The position numbers and the translations under genes are program-made. Of a DNA stretch of 6,549 bases, positions 1 through 5,447 are shown piece after piece (positions within the stretch are counted from its first letter, which is position 1; each line of letters opens with the position of its first letter). Source of the stretch: Pyrobaculum sp. (GTDB lineage Archaea > Thermoproteota > Thermoprotei > Thermoproteales > Thermoproteaceae); the NCBI GenBank assembly GCA_009903905.1, contig WYEI01000275.1, positions 1 through 6,549 of the forward strand, read 5' to 3'. The notes beneath the pieces are model-generated. The model was given only the letters and a program-made list of their open reading frames with translations. It was not told where the DNA came from and searched no databases.

Positions 1-2
1 GC

Positions 3-545
3 GACGCGTTTAAGAGGTGCGCCCTTGCCAAATCGGTTAACGGTGAGAGAATTAGGAAGGAAAGACCTACGATAGAGAGGAGCGTAAAGACCCTAGACGC
101 AATAACTGCCCGCCTCATGGTGAACCTGGCCCGCGTGGTGCGGGGGAGCAAGGTGTGGGAGCCGTTTCTGGGCACAGGCGCCGTGGCTTACGAAGTTGAG
201 AGAGCGGGCGGATACGTCGTAGGAGGAGATCTGGACGAGAGTGCGTTGAGATTAGCAAGGCGCAACACAAGCGGAGATATCGTCTTGTGGGACGCCCTGA
301 ACCCCCCACTACGGGGCCGTCTCGACGCGGCCGTCGGCGACCCGCCGTATGGCCGCCTCTCAACGTCCTCAATAGACGTGAGACCCCTCCTCCTGTCCTT
401 CGTAGAGGTTGCCTCTCTACACGTGAAGAAGGGGGGTTACGTGGTTTTCGCATCGCCAGTATATGTGGATCTCCCCTTCGTAAAGAGCTGTATGATGTTT
501 CTGCACGGGGGTCTCTACAGGATGCTATACGTCATGAAGGTTTAG
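3..545 (+). CDS. tRNA guanine-N2 methyltransferase, Trm-G10 type, C-terminal catalytic part (5' partial)
   Basis: The frame is open to the window edge, so the N-terminal part, where this family carries a THUMP RNA-binding domain, lies outside. An internal ATG at 117 is not the real start, because coding-like sequence continues upstream in frame. The visible 180 residues form a Rossmann-fold methyltransferase. They show a SAM-binding motif I (EPFLGTGA, codons near 158-181), an acidic post-motif II (GGDLDES), and motif IV DPPYGR, the form seen in N2-guanine tRNA methyltransferases of the Trm-G10/TIGR01177 group. Known members make m2G and m2,2G at position 10 of tRNA in the cytoplasm. The stop at 543-545 lies right at the edge of the accessory block, and a damaged second copy of this 3' end occurs at 3349-3412. 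G10 specificity is inferred from the motif; another DPPY-type RNA methyltransferase is possible. Confidence 0.8.
   Translation, partial: DAFKRCALAKSVNGERIRKERPTIERSVKTLDAITARLMVNLARVVRGSKVWEPFLGTGAVAYEVERAGGYVVGGDLDESALRLARRNTSGDIVLWDALNPPLRGRLDAAVGDPPYGRLSTSSIDVRPLLLSFVEVASLHVKKGGYVVFASPVYVDLPFVKSCMMFLHGGLYRMLYVMKV
384..430 (+). repeat. Direct repeat, left copy (inside the methyltransferase gene)
   Basis: This 47-bp stretch matches 3349-3395 at 45 of 47 positions, at an offset of 2965 bp. The two differences are T/C transitions at 391 and 403. It codes for the stretch containing SFVEVASLHVKK, just before the GGY that follows motif IV. Confidence 0.9.
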
Positions 546-559
546 TCGGGGGGCGGCGC

Positions 560-598
560 TCATAACAACTTGCCGATTTCCCTCTGGAGCTCCTCCAT
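560..598 (-). other. Tiny ORF after paREP2b, possible truncated start of a lost gene
   Basis: An ATG at 598 lies 4 nt downstream of a GGTGA ribosome-binding-like motif that overlaps the end of the paREP2b tail. It opens a 12-codon frame (MEELQREIGKLL) that stops at 560-562, close to the left edge of the accessory block. The charged, heptad-like sequence resembles the beginning of a coiled-coil protein. It may be the 5' stub of a gene cut off at the junction, or chance. Confidence 0.2.
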
Positions 599-602
599 AG
601 AT

Positions 603-784
603 TCACCGCCTCGTCTCTCCGAGCCACTTCATGATGACATCCGCAAGCTCGGCGTAGCGGACGAAGCCGTCTAGGTGTTCACTGCCACATACGACCTCTA
701 CGGCGCCGTCGCTCCTCTCAATTATCCTCGGCTCCTTGCCCGTCAGCGCCTTAATCAGCGCCGAGAACCTCTCAGCATCTGCCC
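603..784 (-). pseudogene. paREP2b segment 4, C-terminal tail in shifted frame
   Basis: Reading one base out of step from segment 3 restores ADAERFSALIKALTGKEP, then IIERSDGAVEVVCGSEHLDG, then FVRYAELADVIMKWLGETRR and a TGA at 603-605. This is the expected end of the family. The shift fits one extra base within 782-785, a run of four C on the plus strand (four G in the gene). No separate start signal precedes this piece. Confidence 0.7.
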
Positions 785-1884
785 CTCCTGCCGCCTGGCG
801 CGTCGGCCCTGGCCGTGGCGCGTCCCACGGCCGCGTTGTCTGTGCGTCTGCTGAAAGTTATTGCGTACTCACGCACTACGCGGTCCACAATGTGCTCGCC
901 CTCCACGCGGCCCACCTCTGCCGTAATCCTAATCCTCAGCAAGGGCTTGCCGCTCTTACTTTCCTCAGGCTCGGCACTCCAGCCTATTACCTTCACAACA
1001 TATGTCTTGCCGTCCACTTCGACCTCCTTCTTGAAGTCCTTCAGCGTTAGAGAGCCCCACGCCTTGCCCCCCTCCACGATCTCCTCGGCTTTCTTGCGCA
1101 CCTCCTCGCCCCCGTCCTTCGCCCTCTGGAGTATGAGCTCCACGAACGCCTCCGCCAGGTCCCTCTGCTGTTTATCCTTGCCGTATACCGAGAGGAACGC
1201 GGCATGCGCCAAGCCCCCTTTTAAGATCGAGACGTACCCTGCCTGCCCACCCCCCGGCATCTTCACCGTGAAATGGATGCCCCTCTTAAGGCCCATCTTC
1301 TCAAGCCTCTGCGCCTCCTGCTCTATGTTGCCGGAGTTGGTGGTTTCGTATCTGACCACCAGCGCGCCCTCTACCAGCCTCACTTTGTACCTCGGCCAGC
1401 CCTCCTTCAGCGTGAGGCCCTTCTCCAGCTTCTTCAGCCACCGCTTCGCCTTGCCGGCGTCCACCCAGCCCTTGTCGCGGGCCGTCTTGACGATCTCGGC
1501 GAGGGCGTCTCTAAGCTCCTTACGCCCAGCCGCCAGCCTGTCGGTGGCGGCCTTGACATACCACTCGTCTCTGCCGCCTACCTTCTTCTTAAGCTCTGCG
1601 CTGACGCCGGTGAGCTTGAGGAGACGTGCCGCAAGCTCTACGCGGCTCCGGTCCGTCGAGCGGAATTCGAGCTCAATAGCGTTTACGCTCAGATACACGT
1701 TGTACTTCACGGCGACACCGGCCTCCGATATGGTCAAATCCGCGGCGGCGCCCCTCTTGGTCTGCCTTATGTTGCCGAGCCGCACCTCCACCCAAGCCTC
1801 CTCCACGAACTCCTCGAACTTTTCGCTTAAATACTCTCCGCCGGCCGACGGCGCCGTCACGGCAAGGAGACGTCTAAGTCCCAC
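772..1884 (-). pseudogene. paREP2b segment 3 (main C-terminal part), ends in a frameshifted tail
   Basis: This is the longest intact piece, 370 codons from a GTG at 1884. Family-like coding in this frame extends upstream to about 1926, where a TGA at 1930-1932 bounds the shift, so the GTG is probably not a natural start. Stretches that identify it include LLAVTAPSAGGEYL, STDRSRVELAARLLKLTGVS, TDRLAAGRKELRDALAEIV, DKGWVDAGKAKRWLKKLEKG, EKMGLKRGIHFTVKMPGGG, SLTLKDFKKEVEVDGKTYVV and TDNAAVGRATARADAPGG. The last residues, RRGRC and a stop at 772-774, follow a +1 shift. The piece could still yield a stable protein of about 41 kDa if expressed, so residual function is not excluded. Confidence 0.65.
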
Positions 1885-2428
1885 CGCGTTCCTGCCGCTT
1901 GCGGCTATGTTGTGATATCTGCACCTTCTTCACATGTGTCCGTATGTCGAACTTCCACTCGTCTGAGAGAAGCTGGTTGAACAAGTGCAACGTGGCTAGG
2001 CGCAGAAGCGCGGCGCCTCCGCCGAGCTCTCCACCGACAGTCAGCCAAACATCATATGGCCCCACTGCGCCGTCTCCCGCCACCGCAGTTGCATACATCT
2101 CGCCGAAGATTAGTAACGCCTCCTCTCTGTCGAACTCGCCTCTCAGCGCCTTGTCCAGCATGATGAGCTCCAGAGCGGGGGCGACTAACTTCCTAACAAT
2201 CCTATCGTTGGCGCAGTCTCTAGCAAAGCAGTACATATCGCCTAGGATAAAATCGACGACGCCCCACACCTCTTCTTTAGAGACGCCGATCTCTTTAGCT
2301 AGGTTTTCGATGCGATTCTTCACCGCTTCTGCACGGCTCTCGGCGTAGTAAATGATCAGCTCGGCCAGCTCATTGGCATGATCGCCCTTTATCCTCCCGC
2401 TACTCAACGCCTCTGCCGCCTTCGCCAA
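1874..2428 (-). pseudogene. paREP2b segment 2 (central part), ends in a frameshifted tail
   Basis: This is the continuation of segment 1 in the same frame. The TTG at 2428 can be called a start, but seven sense codons link it to the TAG at 2450, and no ribosome-binding or promoter signal is evident. It encodes a helical region with VSKEEVWGVVDFILGDMY, APALELIMLDKALRGEFD, GEMYATAVAGDG and GGGAALLRLATLHLFNQLL. After DIRTHVKK the frame loses family resemblance (VQISQHSRKRQERGGT), while the frame one base further on resumes it (YHNIAASGRNAVGLRRLLA). The final 16 residues are therefore out-of-frame reading, and segments 2 and 3 overlap at 1874-1884. Confidence 0.6.
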
Positions 2429-2449
2429 CCTCTTGATCCGCTCTTCACG

Positions 2450-2905
2450 CTATCTGCCGTCGTCCACGCCCCTCCTCGCCTCGGCGAAGTAGGCGAGGAG
2501 AGCCAGCTCGCCAAGCATCCTCCTCGCCAGACCATTCCTCTCAGCATCGCTTGCTCCCTCGGGGCCAATCCAGGGCTTCAACTCGGCGGCCAGCCCCTCA
2601 ACCTTTTTCAAGACCCAGCTCCAGTCTACGGCGTCGACCAGCTCCCGCCAGTTGTTAACGGTACGGCCTAGCAGAGACTTCAGCCATCTGCTCTCCCTTA
2701 GGATCTGGTCCTCCCTCTCGCGGGGCCATCGCGCGGTGACGTTGGGCTTGATGCCTTCCTTCGTGACGCTGGCTCCGCCGCTGAACGACTTCTCCTCGCC
2801 GAGGAGGCCCAAGTACCACCTCAACTGCCAAGAATGAGCCGCCTCCGCCTCCTCCGCCTGACCCTGCGGAGGAGTTGTTGAGGGAGTGGCCTGAGCTACA
2901 AGCAT
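2450..2905 (-). pseudogene. paREP2b segment 1 (N-terminal side), ends at in-frame TAG
   Basis: The frame is open from an ATG at 2905, but family-like sequence begins only at the Trp codon at 2830 (WQLRWYLGLLGEEK). The first 25 residues, rich in Thr, Pro, Gln and Ala, are antisense to the proline-rich coding fragment on the plus strand, so I consider the ATG artefactual. Recognisable stretches are SGGASVTKEGIKP, ARWPRERED, ELVDAVDWSW and MLGELALLAYFAEARRGVDDGR. The frame ends at TAG 2450-2452. The next codons in the same frame (REERIKRLAKAAEAL) continue the protein without a gap. In relatives I recall an aromatic residue at this place, so a TGG-to-TAG or TAC-to-TAG change is likely. Confidence 0.6.
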
Positions 2906-2988
2906 TCGGCGTGGAGTGGGTTAAGAAGTGGCTGGATCTTAGGGAGAGGTTAATCGAAATCGCCAAGGTCATGCGTAAATTCCCGTAG
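2833..2988 (+). pseudogene. Fragment of an unrecognised protein with a proline-rich lead-in, ends at TAG
   Basis: The frame reads NEPPPPPPDPAEELL, then a highly charged amphipathic helix (EWVKKWLDLRERLIEIAKVM) and RKFP before a TAG at 2986-2988. It has no start codon; upstream of 2833 the frame runs antisense into paREP2b and meets a stop at 2782. The regular hydrophobic spacing argues for real coding, and the six-proline run looks like an interdomain linker. It is in the same frame as the 88-codon gene starting at 2989, with the TAG directly touching the ATG. The two may therefore be one gene split by a nonsense mutation, with its 5' part lost at the junction near 2830. I do not recognise the family. 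Confidence 0.45.
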
Positions 2989-3255
2989 ATGGTGGAGGTG
3001 GTGAGGCAGAGACCGGTGAGCATCCTCCACCCCTACATGGTGGAGGTGTATGTGGCTAGGGATGGGTCTGAGGCATGTCTCTCGCTGAACCCGTCTAAGG
3101 CCTTCTGCGCGCGGGACAGAGCCGTGAAGGAGGTGCGGCTGGAACTGGAGTTTAAACGATACGAGACATATGAGGAGAAGATAAGAGAGGTATACCGCCC
3201 CAAGGGGCTATTGGCATTTGCCGCGGCGGCCAGGGAGTACGTGAGGATACTCTAA
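2989..3255 (+). CDS. Hypothetical protein, 88 residues (possibly the C-terminal half of a broken gene)
   Basis: The ATG at 2989 follows directly after an in-frame TAG, and no ribosome-binding motif lies at a useful distance. A second in-frame ATG at 3037 sits within a copy of the same 12 bases (ATGGTGGAGGTG at 2989-3000 and 3037-3048). The protein is soluble-looking, with a beta-rich first half (HPYMVEVYVARDGSEACLSL), two cysteines, and a charged helical second half (VRLELEFKRYETYEEKIREV) ending LLAFAAAAREYVRIL. There are no membrane segments or known motifs that I can name. It is the only plus-strand gene of the accessory block and is followed by a T-rich tract. I do not recognise it and propose no function. 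Composition and codon choice look like those of the neighbours. Confidence 0.5.
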   Translation: MVEVVRQRPVSILHPYMVEVYVARDGSEACLSLNPSKAFCARDRAVKEVRLELEFKRYETYEEKIREVYRPKGLLAFAAAAREYVRIL

Positions 3256-3281
3256 CCGCTTTTCCTTCCCCTCTATTTGTA
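3256..3281 (+). terminator. Possible pyrimidine/T-rich terminator after the hypothetical gene
   Basis: Immediately after the TAA at 3253-3255 comes a tract dominated by T and C (CTTTTCCTTCCCCTCTATTTG). Archaeal termination often uses such T-rich runs without a hairpin. No stem-loop is seen. The remaining stretch up to 3348 shows nothing that I can support. Confidence 0.3.
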
Positions 3282-3348
3282 TCGAAAGACAGCCGCTTTA
3301 TGGCTAACATCGTTTAAGAAGCTGGGGCCTCTGAAGAGGCTGGCTGAG

Positions 3349-3395
3349 CCCCTCCCCCTGTCCTTCGCAGAGGTTGCCTCTCTACACGTGAAGAA
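3349..3395 (+). repeat. Direct repeat, right copy
   Basis: This is the partner of 384-430 with 45 of 47 identities. Both differences change the encoded residue (Leu to Pro, Val to Ala), which suits loss of constraint in this copy. Confidence 0.9.
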
Positions 3396-3412
3396 ACGGA
3401 TTAAAGGACTAG
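3349..3412 (+). pseudogene. Remnant second copy of the methyltransferase 3' end, with internal deletion
   Basis: Bases 3349-3395 repeat 384-430 of the intact gene almost perfectly. Eight unrelated bases follow. Then 3404-3420 (AAGGACTAGTCGGGCGG) aligns with the end of the intact gene and the bases after it (AAGGTTTAGTCGGGGGGCGG, 537-556). Compared with the intact copy, about 98 bp are missing between these two blocks. Since 98 is not a multiple of three, the frame is broken. The ancestral stop would be TAG 3410-3412, overlapping the minus-strand stop of the UPF0201 gene in the tetranucleotide CTAG. Because this copy directly abuts UPF0201, it probably marks the original position of the methyltransferase 3' end. 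Confidence 0.75.
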
Positions 3413-3840
3413 TCGGGCGGAGACGCCTCGTAGTACACTCTGCCTTTGTAGGTGCGTGGGGCTAGCCAGTCGATGAACTGTCTTGTGTTGCTGGTTTTCA
3501 CAGTGAACGTTATGGGGCCGAGCGGCGACTCGCCTAGCTCCGTGACGAAGCTCACCACGCCCACGTAGGCGGCTTGCTTATTTATCGAGAAGATTAATGT
3601 ATCCTCAGACACTATGCCCCGCGAAATCACGTTTCTGGCGGCGTCTTGTATGCCCTGACGCCATATGGCTCCGCGCAACTTCTCCAGGCACCTAGCCCCC
3701 TCGCAGGTGGCCATTATGACAACGCCGGCTTCGCTGGGTTTCTCCTGCATCGACACAGGAGTGAAGACGTTTTCCAGCGCCTTTAGCACCTTCTCCCTAT
3801 CTTCTGTGTACCTAACCTCAACAACCGCCTCAACCTTCAT
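3409..3840 (-). CDS. UPF0201 family archaeal protein (putative RNA-binding, L5-like fold)
   Basis: The frame has 143 codons from an ATG at 3840 that overlaps the TGA of the upstream kinase-like gene (ATGA, 3837-3840). A GGAGGTT motif lies 11 nt upstream of the ATG. The protein begins MKVEAVVEVRYTEDREKVLKALENVF, a beta-alpha start typical of this archaeal family, and continues with the LRGAIWRQGIQDAARNVI and SPLGPITFTV stretches. Length fits the family's usual 135-150 residues. The family (formerly DUF54, Pfam RNA_binding) is restricted to archaea. I recall an L5-like fold and a suspected RNA role, but no firm function. Tight coupling to the P-loop kinase-like gene suggests a joint task. Its stop at 3409-3411 meets the decayed methyltransferase remnant. 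Confidence 0.8.
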   Translation of the reverse strand: MKVEAVVEVRYTEDREKVLKALENVFTPVSMQEKPSEAGVVIMATCEGARCLEKLRGAIWRQGIQDAARNVISRGIVSEDTLIFSINKQAAYVGVVSFVTELGESPLGPITFTVKTSNTRQFIDWLAPRTYKGRVYYEASPPD

Positions 3841-4349
3841 GTGATCTTGTCAACCTCCTTCTCTAGCTCCTCCAGGGGTTTTTCCTCGTTTACCAGGATG
3901 TAGTCAGCGCGCGCCAGGAGGTCGGCTAATCCAAACCGTAGCTCCCTGATGTCTCGCATCAAGAACTGGGAGTAGGTGGCGGGGTCGTCGCCCCTGCCTC
4001 GGCCCGCCAGCCTTCGGTACCTAGTCCTCCGCGAGGCCACGACGTATATCAACGTCACGTTGCCGAAAACCTCCTCCAGAGCCTCCACCTCCTCAAGGCT
4101 TCTCACTCCGTCGATTACTATTTTCGTGTTTGTTTGCACGTTTTTTAAGAGTGCGTGGGCCACCGCCCTCTTCCCCTTTTCTAGTCTTAGAGCTACGGCG
4201 GCTCTGTCTGGCGACGTTCCGGCTCTCTGCGCTTCAGCCCTAACCACGTCCCCCAAGCTGTAGTAGTCGTATCCTCGGCTTTCGATGATCTTCGCTATGG
4301 TTGTTTTGCCGGAGCCCGGCAACCCGGCCACTGCGATAACTCTCGACAT
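3837..4349 (-). CDS. UPF0200 family P-loop nucleoside/nucleotide kinase-like protein
   Basis: The protein has 170 residues from the ATG at 4349. A GTG at 4358 would add only MVA. I prefer the ATG because relatives start just before the Walker A strand, and because a TATA-like box is centred about 27 bp upstream, which fits leaderless initiation there. Walker A is GLPGSGKTT (residues 8-16), followed by SLGDVVR. A central IVIDGVRS has the form of a nucleotide-monophosphate-kinase Walker B/substrate region. An arginine-rich lid (RRTRYRRLAGRGRGDDP) and a C-terminal ADYILVNE follow. This layout is like adenylate or dephospho-CoA kinases. UPF0200 is an archaeal family whose substrate is, to my knowledge, not settled. 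It is translationally coupled to UPF0201 by ATGA and lies 21-30 bp after trm1. Confidence 0.85.
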   Translation of the reverse strand: MSRVIAVAGLPGSGKTTIAKIIESRGYDYYSLGDVVRAEAQRAGTSPDRAAVALRLEKGKRAVAHALLKNVQTNTKIVIDGVRSLEEVEALEEVFGNVTLIYVVASRRTRYRRLAGRGRGDDPATYSQFLMRDIRELRFGLADLLARADYILVNEEKPLEELEKEVDKIT

Positions 4350-4370
4350 GGCGACCACAACCTCACCGGG

Positions 4371-4382
4371 TAATTTAAATTA
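4371..4382 (-). promoter_or_regulatory. TATA-like box ahead of the UPF0200-UPF0201 pair
   Basis: On the minus strand the end of trm1 and the short gap read ATAATTTAAATT. The A/T core is centred near 4376, about 27 bp before the ATG at 4349. This is the spacing expected for a leaderless archaeal transcript, so the two last genes may have their own promoter inside the cluster. A GAGGT motif 10 nt before the ATG would alternatively allow leadered translation from read-through mRNA. Confidence 0.45.
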
Positions 4383-5447
4383 TGTCGCTCCGGCTAGTAC
4401 CCTCCTCACTTCGCCGTAGCCCTCCTCCGTCTTTATGCCGTCGCTCGCCATGTGTGTGGCCGTTGCGTAGATGCCAGCCTCCTTCAGCATGGCAAGTGCC
4501 TCTCTAAGAGTTGGACTTTTCCCGTCAACTGCGAACTCGGGGAGTCTGTAGAACCACGGGGCGTGGACTGAGTACTCCAGTTCCAACAGCTGAAGAAACT
4601 CGCTGTACCTGTCAAAGGTGGACATTCTGTGTATAAATAGGGGGTCCCCCAGTGGGCCTATCCAGAGGGGTCCTGACGTGTGTTGGCTTGGGAACTGCGC
4701 AACTCTTCTCTCTTTTCTGTGGTACATGACGTGGCCTATGTGGCGGAACACGTCGTCGGCGTCTCTGGCGCCTTTCACGGAGTAGACACATATTCTGAAG
4801 TAGTGTCTCTCCCAGTAGGAGAAAAGCAGCTGGATATAGAAGTCTTCGGAGGCAGCCACCCTAGCTATGTAACCCAATAGATTTCTCAGCCCCACCTCGA
4901 TGTAGAACGGGGTTTTCCTGATAACAGAGCCGTAGCGACGGAGACATTTCCTAGGATAACGCCCCACCAGCACTGCCGTGTCTGTGGCGGTTGCGCAGAG
5001 TAGTCCCTCCTCCTTAAGCGCCTTAAAGGCGGCGTGGAGGAACGGCGCCGGGGAGCCGAACGGGTCTATATCTACAACGTCGCATTTGTTTTTAAGTTTG
5101 TAAAGTAAGATGTTTGCGTCTTCGTTGTAGACGTCAGCATCTACGCCATTTAGTTCTAAGTTCTTCTTAATCAGCTCAACAGCCTCTTTAGATATGTCGT
5201 TTAGAATAAGTTTTTCCACGGATCCGCTCTCTACGGCGTATCTAATTCCTCTCACGCCCGAGCCGCTTAACGGCTCGCAGACAGTCAACCCAGTGCCGTA
5301 GCTCCTCAACGCGAGGACAGATAGAGTTCTGTTCTTTTCCATTGCCGAGTTGTAAAACACCGGCGCTGAGTATATGCTTCCGTACTTTTCTGGGTCAGGC
5401 GCGTAAAACCTCACCGCGCCCTCCTGCCTAAGAACTAGGTGGCTCAC
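4380..5447 (-). CDS. trm1: tRNA (guanine-26-N2)-dimethyltransferase Trm1
   Basis: The protein has 355 residues and makes m2G and then m2,2G at position 26 of tRNA using SAM. The start is a GTG at 5447 overlapping the TGA of the HTH gene (GTGA, 5444-5447). A GAGGTGG motif at 5455-5461 leaves a 7-nt spacer, which fixes this start. Family marks are FYNSAMEKNRTLSV (residues 31-44), the SAM site SGSGVRGIR (61-69) with Asp 84 as the likely ribose-binding acid, catalytic DIDPFGSP (126-133), the EVGLRNLLGYIARVA helix, and GPLWIGPLGDP (259-269) in the C-terminal domain. Length is slightly under the usual 370-390 for archaea. The stretch before GPLW, where some relatives carry a zinc-binding cysteine cluster, holds no cysteine here (YHRKERRVAQFPSQHTS). 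The identification is firm. Confidence 0.95.
   Translation of the reverse strand: MSHLVLRQEGAVRFYAPDPEKYGSIYSAPVFYNSAMEKNRTLSVLALRSYGTGLTVCEPLSGSGVRGIRYAVESGSVEKLILNDISKEAVELIKKNLELNGVDADVYNEDANILLYKLKNKCDVVDIDPFGSPAPFLHAAFKALKEEGLLCATATDTAVLVGRYPRKCLRRYGSVIRKTPFYIEVGLRNLLGYIARVAASEDFYIQLLFSYWERHYFRICVYSVKGARDADDVFRHIGHVMYHRKERRVAQFPSQHTSGPLWIGPLGDPLFIHRMSTFDRYSEFLQLLELEYSVHAPWFYRLPEFAVDGKSPTLREALAMLKEAGIYATATHMASDGIKTEEGYGEVRRVLAGAT

Larger units (their letters stand above)
603..2830 (-). pseudogene. paREP2b-family protein, broken in three places and N-terminally truncated
   Basis: Taken together, the minus-strand frames at 2450-2830, 1874-2449, 772-1923 and 603-784 read as one protein of about 740 residues once three lesions are bridged. 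The order and content match my recollection of the paREP2b repeat family of Pyrobaculum: a WQLRWYLGLLGEEK opening, a central GEMYATAVAGDG and LTVGGELGGGAALLRLATL region, then LLAVTAPSAGGEYLSEKFEEF, STDRSRVELAARLL, SLTLKDFKKEVEVDGKTY, ITAEVGRVEGEHIVDRVVREY, and a C-terminal ADAERFSALIKALTGKEP tail. The function of the family is unknown to me. It is soluble in character, rich in Lys and Glu, with no membrane segments. The lesions are a TAG at 2450-2452, a +1 shift near 1924-1925 and a +1 shift near 782-785. The N-terminal region of longer relatives is missing beyond 2830, where sequence of an opposite-strand gene begins. The four segments are described separately. Confidence 0.85.
546..3348. mobile_element. 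Accessory block inserted between duplicated methyltransferase 3' ends
   Basis: This segment separates the intact methyltransferase gene from a shortened copy of its 3' end next to the UPF0201 gene. It contains a decayed paREP2b frame on the minus strand and a small unknown gene on the plus strand, with a cut-like junction near 2830 between them. No transposase, terminal inverted repeat or integrase is visible, so the mobility is inferred from the flanking duplication and from the repeat-family nature of paREP2b. Segmental recombination between dispersed paREP2b copies is an equally good explanation. Confidence 0.4.

Noticed and set aside
117..545. ATG at 117 as the start of a short 142-residue methyltransferase
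   Set aside because: The frame is open to the window edge with coding-like residues upstream (for example KERPTIERSVKTLDAITARL). The family has a longer N-terminal region, so the gene is partial, not short.
815..1915. Long open frame of 366 codons on the plus strand opposite paREP2b
   Set aside because: It is extremely rich in Ser, Thr, Pro and Leu with no motif, and exactly antisense to recognisable paREP2b coding. It is a by-product of GC-rich codon use.
2655..3023. Minus-strand frame with a run of glycines
   Set aside because: The glycine run is the complement of the proline-rich tract of the plus-strand fragment, and the rest is an off-frame reading of paREP2b segment 1.
3320..3350. Two CTGA motifs spaced 8 bp apart, as in a D'/D pair of a guide RNA
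   Set aside because: No C or C' box of the RTGATGA form lies at a workable distance.
3277..3465. Plus-strand ORF of 62 codons from a TTG
   Set aside because: Its middle is the decayed methyltransferase 3' end, its end is antisense to UPF0201, and its beginning has no start signals. It is annotated as a remnant, not as a gene.
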